Shown one piece after another: positions 5,441-8,209 of a stretch of 8,209 bases of DNA. This DNA is from Candidatus Delongbacteria bacterium. Its GTDB lineage: Bacteria; UBA4055. Every line of letters begins with the position of its first letter. Position 1 is the first letter of the stretch. The notes below the pieces were generated by a model, which did not search any database, was not told the origin of the DNA, and saw nothing but the letters and a program-made list of their open reading frames with translations. The position numbers and the translations under genes were made by a program. Location: assembly GCA_003477045.1 (NCBI GenBank), contig DMTS01000064.1:1-8209 (forward strand), read 5' to 3'.

Positions 5441-7507
5441 TTAATTTCCCTGTTTTTCAATTAAAGAATTCATAGGTACTTCCACAGTTAAAGGTCTTAC
5501 CGTTCCTGGCGAAACATTGCAATAGTCAACTCCGGCCTGTTTGAATATTCTCGGCAGCAGCACTGAGCATGTTTTAGAACCGCAGGCGCCCATTCCGACT
5601 CTGATCTGCTTTAGCTGATTCACATCATTTACTTTGAATTCTTTTATAAAGCCGATTATCTCTTTTACCGTAACTCTCTCGCATCTGCACACAATAGCAT
5701 TTTCAGGCAGAAATGTTAATATTGTTTCATGATAAGGTTCGGTTATAGCCTTATCCTGAACCCTGATGCCTATAGCTTTATGAGCGTTCTTCAAAGACAT
5801 TTTAGCGGTTACAAGGTGCGTCTTGAATATTTTATTTAATCTTATGCTGACAACTTCAGCTTTTTCAAGAAGATTACCGTCTACGTCTGTGACATCTATC
5901 TTATCACCGGGCGCGAAATTAAGAATGTATTCGTGCGGAAGAATTACTTCAGCTGTCTCGGTTTCGAGCTTTCTTACAAGCGAAACTGCCAGTCCCGGAC
6001 ATATCGCCACGCAGAGTCCGCAGCCTGTACACTGATCTAAGGTATAATCGGGTATATCCATAATGTTCTTCATATCCCCTACGAGTGAAATACAGCCTTT
6101 GGGGCATACTGTAGTGCAGGGATTGCAAGGGATCTCCTGAAAACACTGAAACACAGGGGTGAAATTTTCTTTTATTACGACCGGTTTCGGCTCGCTTACC
6201 TGCCCGGGTTTTGATTTTAAGACTTCGGCTTTTTCATAAAACGACGGGTCTATTTCTATATCTTTGCCGAGAAGCTTAGCCATTTTAAGACCCGCGATCC
6301 TGCCTCCGAACATTGCCGAGCTCGCTTCTGCGATCTCATCCGCGTCACCTGTCTTGATGACCTTAAAACCGTATCTGTCAGCCAGATTATAAAATTCATC
6401 GACAGGCGTAAGTCCGGCAGCAATAAGAAGTGTGTCCGTTTCATAGGTTCTTGCCGTGCTGAGAATAGGATTCCAGTCTTTATCAACTTCGGCTACTGTG
6501 ACTTTCTCGACCTTTTCATGGCCGAATGCCGCAAGGACAGTAGTTTTTAGGTGAACAGGTACGCCCATTCTCTTTATCTTATCGGCATGAACTTTATATC
6601 CGGATACTTTATCCATTATATCAACTATACCTACAACTCCAATACCTGCCTGCAGAGCATGATAAGCTGCTATCAGACCGACATTTCCGCTTCCGACAAT
6701 AAATACTTTCTCAGACGATCTGATCAGATCGCGGTTGACAAGCGTCTGGAATGCACCTGCACCGTAAACTCCGGGAAGATCGTTCCCGGGAAATACCAGA
6801 CTTCTCTCTCGCGCGCCTCCCGAAACGATAATGCCCTGAAAATCTATCAGCGAATATTTTCCGTTGTTTTTATAAACGCCGGCTTTTTTATCTTTATAAA
6901 TACCCACTACGCTTGTTTCGTACAGTACGGTGATATTGTTGTTCTCAAGGATCTGTTTTTCCAAAAGCGCGGCGATCTCGAATCCTCTGGTTCCCGCATA
7001 ACTGTCTTCCTGTGAGCCGAAAAATTTGTGGGTCTGCAGAAGAAGCTTTCCGCCAAGTTTGTCTTTATCTTCAACGATCACAATATTGAATCCGAGCCTG
7101 GCCAGTTCTATAGCCGAGGTTAAACCTGAAGGACCTCCTCCGATTATAAGCACATCGGTTATTATCTCTTCTATCTTCTGTTTAAAATCAGCCTTGTCGT
7201 CGTGCGGAAGTTCAGGTACATGATTCAGGGTTCTCACATCCATTCCGTTCTTCAAAGGTGTTACGCATGATTTGAGAGGCATTCCGTCTATTATTACAGT
7301 ACACTGGGAACACTGACCGTTGGCGCAGAAGATGCCCTGCGGAGAATCGTCCTTTTTGTGGATCGAGAATTTTTTGATCCCGTTCGCAAAAAGCGCGGAA
7401 CTCACAGGTTCGTTTTCAAAACCTTTCATTTCCCGTCCGTCAAAATGAAAAACTACTTCCTTACCTGATTTTGTTTCAAGTACAGGATGCTGTGTTATTC
7501 TGTTCAT
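5441..7507 (-). CDS. Multi-domain iron-sulfur flavoprotein, alpha-type subunit of a sarcosine oxidase/proline dehydrogenase/HcnAB-like enzyme
   Basis: A protein of 688 residues; TAAGG (7516-7520) lies eight bases before ATG. Domain order: plant-type [2Fe-2S] domain (about 15-95) with C61-x4-C66-x2-C69-x11-C81; FAD fold DVLIIGGGPSG (118-128) with Glu146; second nucleotide fold VFIVGSGNVG (268-277); TLLIAAGLTP (359-368), then SSAMFGGRIAG (396-406) near the end of the flavin core; a two-cluster ferredoxin (about 450-510) with Cys455, 461, 464, 468, 472 and the canonical C493-x2-C496-x2-C499-x3-C503-P; a beta-rich linker; and a BFD-like [2Fe-2S] domain with C607-x-C609 and GMGACGSKTC (C642, C647). 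The first and last parts correspond to HcnA plus HcnB, or to sarcosine oxidase alpha without its folate-binding aminomethyltransferase half. The central ferredoxin is extra. It presumably accepts electrons from the DAO subunit encoded next and passes them through the clusters to ferredoxin, NAD(P) or quinones. The second nucleotide site binds ATP rather than NAD in some archaeal proline dehydrogenases. Substrate and acceptor are unknown. Confidence 0.9.
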   Translation of the reverse strand: MNRITQHPVLETKSGKEVVFHFDGREMKGFENEPVSSALFANGIKKFSIHKKDDSPQGIFCANGQCSQCTVIIDGMPLKSCVTPLKNGMDVRTLNHVPELPHDDKADFKQKIEEIITDVLIIGGGPSGLTSAIELARLGFNIVIVEDKDKLGGKLLLQTHKFFGSQEDSYAGTRGFEIAALLEKQILENNNITVLYETSVVGIYKDKKAGVYKNNGKYSLIDFQGIIVSGGARERSLVFPGNDLPGVYGAGAFQTLVNRDLIRSSEKVFIVGSGNVGLIAAYHALQAGIGVVGIVDIMDKVSGYKVHADKIKRMGVPVHLKTTVLAAFGHEKVEKVTVAEVDKDWNPILSTARTYETDTLLIAAGLTPVDEFYNLADRYGFKVIKTGDADEIAEASSAMFGGRIAGLKMAKLLGKDIEIDPSFYEKAEVLKSKPGQVSEPKPVVIKENFTPVFQCFQEIPCNPCTTVCPKGCISLVGDMKNIMDIPDYTLDQCTGCGLCVAICPGLAVSLVRKLETETAEVILPHEYILNFAPGDKIDVTDVDGNLLEKAEVVSIRLNKIFKTHLVTAKMSLKNAHKAIGIRVQDKAITEPYHETILTFLPENAIVCRCERVTVKEIIGFIKEFKVNDVNQLKQIRVGMGACGSKTCSVLLPRIFKQAGVDYCNVSPGTVRPLTVEVPMNSLIEKQGN
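5567..5689 (-). other. BFD-like [2Fe-2S] module at the C-terminus of the alpha subunit
   Basis: Residues 607-647 show C-x-C (607, 609), a helical stretch beginning RVTVKEIIGFI, and GMGACGSKTC with Cys642 and Cys647. This C-x-C...C-x4-C layout with a GMGxC element is that of HcnB, octopine oxidase alpha and proline dehydrogenase alpha C-termini. All four ligands are present, so a cluster can be expected here, unlike in heterotetrameric sarcosine oxidase, where the matching domain lacks one. Confidence 0.75.
5999..6145 (-). other. Internal 2x[4Fe-4S] ferredoxin module of the alpha subunit
   Basis: Residues 455-503 of the 688-residue protein hold nine cysteines. The second set, C493-x2-C496-x2-C499-x3-C503-P, is a canonical [4Fe-4S] motif. 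The first set, C455-x5-C461-x2-C464-x3-C468-P, keeps the order and terminal Cys-Pro of the motif, but its first spacer is five rather than two residues; Cys472 is also present. Two clusters are likely, the first less certainly. Confidence 0.78.
7265..7327 (-). other. Plant-type [2Fe-2S] cluster site (HcnA/SoxA N-terminal type) of the alpha subunit
   Basis: Residues 61-81 give C61-x4-C66-x2-C69-x11-C81, with all four ligands of the Fer2_4 type fold, inside an N-terminal domain that begins with the expected VVFHFDGREMKGFENEPV beta strands. In HcnABC-type enzymes this domain is a separate small subunit; here it is fused to the flavin domain. Confidence 0.85.
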
Positions 7508-7546
7508 TTCGTTAGCCTTAGTAATAATTCTAAATTTTACTTTATC
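7508..7546 (-). other. Short glyA-alpha intergenic gap without terminator
   Basis: These 39 bases are AT-rich and hold the TAAGG ribosome-binding site of the alpha subunit at 7516-7520. I see no hairpin followed by T residues and no convincing -35/-10 pair, so read-through from glyA is the simplest reading. Confidence 0.6.
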
Positions 7547-8209
7547 TTAATCGTAAAGAGGATATTTTGTGCTTAATGCGATAACTTCCTTTTTTATTTC
7601 TTCAAGAAGCGCTTCGTTCTTGTAATCGTTTGCCACTCTTGCGATCATTTTTGCGATAGTCTTCATATCTTCAGTTGTGAAACCTTTCGTTGTAGCCGCG
7701 GGTGTTCCGAGCCTTACACCGCTGGTGATCATCGGCTTTCTTTTATCGTAAGGAACCATGTTCTTGTTCGTTGTGATACCTGCTTTCTCCAAAGCGCCTT
7801 CAAGTCCTTTTCCGGAAGCTTCCTTGTCGCTCAGATCAAGAAGCACTATGTGATTATCCGTACCTCCGGAAACGACTTTAAATCCCTGAGCCATAAGTTC
7901 TTTTGCAAGGGACTGAGCATTATCGAGCACTTTCTGCTGATAAGTTATGAAATCAGGCTGGAGAGCTTCTTTAAAAGCTACAGCTTTTGAAGCTATTACA
8001 TGCTCCAAAGGACCGCCCTGGATGCCGGGGAAAATTACAAAGTCAAGCGCTTCTGTAAGAGTTTTCGGCGCGGTCATATTCTTGAGCATTATTTCACCGC
8101 CTTCAAAGTCGGAAAGTATCATTCCGCCTCTCGGTCCCCTCAGTGTCTTGTGCGTAGTAGTGGTGACAACATGAGAGTAGGGAATAGGCGAAGGATGCAG
8201 ACCTGCAGC
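7547..8209 (-). CDS. glyA: Serine hydroxymethyltransferase (5' partial)
   Basis: The C-terminal 220 residues of serine hydroxymethyltransferase, which interconverts serine plus tetrahydrofolate with glycine plus 5,10-methylene-tetrahydrofolate using PLP. The frame stays open to the window edge. The first residues visible, AAGLHPSPIPYSHVVTTTTH, lead into KTLRGPRGG; the Lys codon at 8147-8149 is the PLP Schiff-base lysine (Lys229 in E. coli GlyA). Further hallmarks are FPGIQGGPLEHVIASKAVAF, SGGTDNHIVLLDL, ITTNKNMVPYD and TSGVRLGTPAATTKGF. About 200 N-terminal residues are missing beyond the window. The C-terminus, ending KYPLYD, is of normal length. The next gene starts 39 bases downstream with no terminator between, so glyA and the flavoprotein subunits probably share a transcript. 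This recalls the glyA-soxBDAG sarcosine oxidase operon of Corynebacterium. Confidence 0.97.
   Translation of the reverse strand, partial: AAGLHPSPIPYSHVVTTTTHKTLRGPRGGMILSDFEGGEIMLKNMTAPKTLTEALDFVIFPGIQGGPLEHVIASKAVAFKEALQPDFITYQQKVLDNAQSLAKELMAQGFKVVSGGTDNHIVLLDLSDKEASGKGLEGALEKAGITTNKNMVPYDKRKPMITSGVRLGTPAATTKGFTTEDMKTIAKMIARVANDYKNEALLEEIKKEVIALSTKYPLYD

Noticed and set aside
6551..7015. Plus-strand 154-codon open frame
   Set aside because: It lies fully antisense to the alpha subunit's well-conserved flavin domain and resembles no family; it is a shadow of that gene.
5441..7507. Naming the pair soxA/soxB (sarcosine oxidase) or hcnB/hcnC
   Set aside because: The folate domain and SoxD/SoxG are absent and the ferredoxin insert is foreign to both systems; the substrate cannot be assigned, so no symbols are given.
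8120..8122. ATG at 8122 as the start of glyA
   Set aside because: The frame continues upstream through the PLP-lysine motif TTTTHKTLRGPRGG, so this Met is internal.
1..8209. CRISPR array, insertion sequence, tRNA/rRNA or riboswitch
   Set aside because: I saw no short direct repeats with spacers, transposase, terminal inverted repeats or RNA-gene signatures; intergenic space is under 40 bases everywhere.

Overview
The window has no mobile elements, RNA genes or CRISPR. It holds five protein-coding genes packed into two convergent blocks that meet at a shared terminator near 4267-4295. Both outer genes run off the window. The AT-leaning, moderate-GC sequence suggests a bacterium of the Fibrobacterota-Chlorobiota-Bacteroidota (FCB) assemblage or a related candidate phylum. 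The reasons are a C25 (gingipain-family) secreted peptidase with FG-GAP and fibronectin-like modules, a secreted protein of the family usually mislabelled 'asparagine synthetase B' in Bacteroidota, and a Bacteroidota-like serine hydroxymethyltransferase. The ferredoxin-rich oxidoreductase fits an anaerobic lifestyle. These taxonomic statements are inference; no marker gene settles the phylum.

Plus-strand block (1-4265). First comes the C-terminal 1001 residues of a very large exported protein. It contains the end of a C25 peptidase domain, several beta-sandwich modules, a probable seven-bladed FG-GAP beta-propeller and a terminal fibronectin-like module. It overlaps the next gene, which encodes a signal-peptide-bearing protein of about 417-420 residues with a probable class I glutamine-amidotransferase-like (ThuA/DUF4159-like) fold. 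The second gene appears translationally coupled, and its start is probably TTG at 3012 behind a long anti-Shine-Dalgarno match.

Minus-strand block (8209-4290, read right to left). A 5'-truncated glyA is followed after 39 bp by a 688-residue iron-sulfur flavoprotein. Two bases later comes a 382-residue DAO-family FAD oxidoreductase, whose stop codon lies beside the terminator. The last two look like the alpha and beta subunits of a sarcosine oxidase / dye-linked proline dehydrogenase / HcnBC-type amine dehydrogenase. The alpha subunit is unusual: it fuses a plant-type [2Fe-2S] domain, a flavin/nucleotide-binding disulfide-reductase-like core, a two-cluster ferredoxin and a BFD-like [2Fe-2S] domain, and it lacks the folate-binding aminomethyltransferase domain of true sarcosine oxidase. 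Together with glyA this suggests oxidation of glycine, sarcosine or another secondary amine or imino acid, delivering electrons to ferredoxin or a quinone and feeding glycine/serine/one-carbon metabolism. The substrate cannot be read from the sequence. No stretch over 300 bases lacks a gene.
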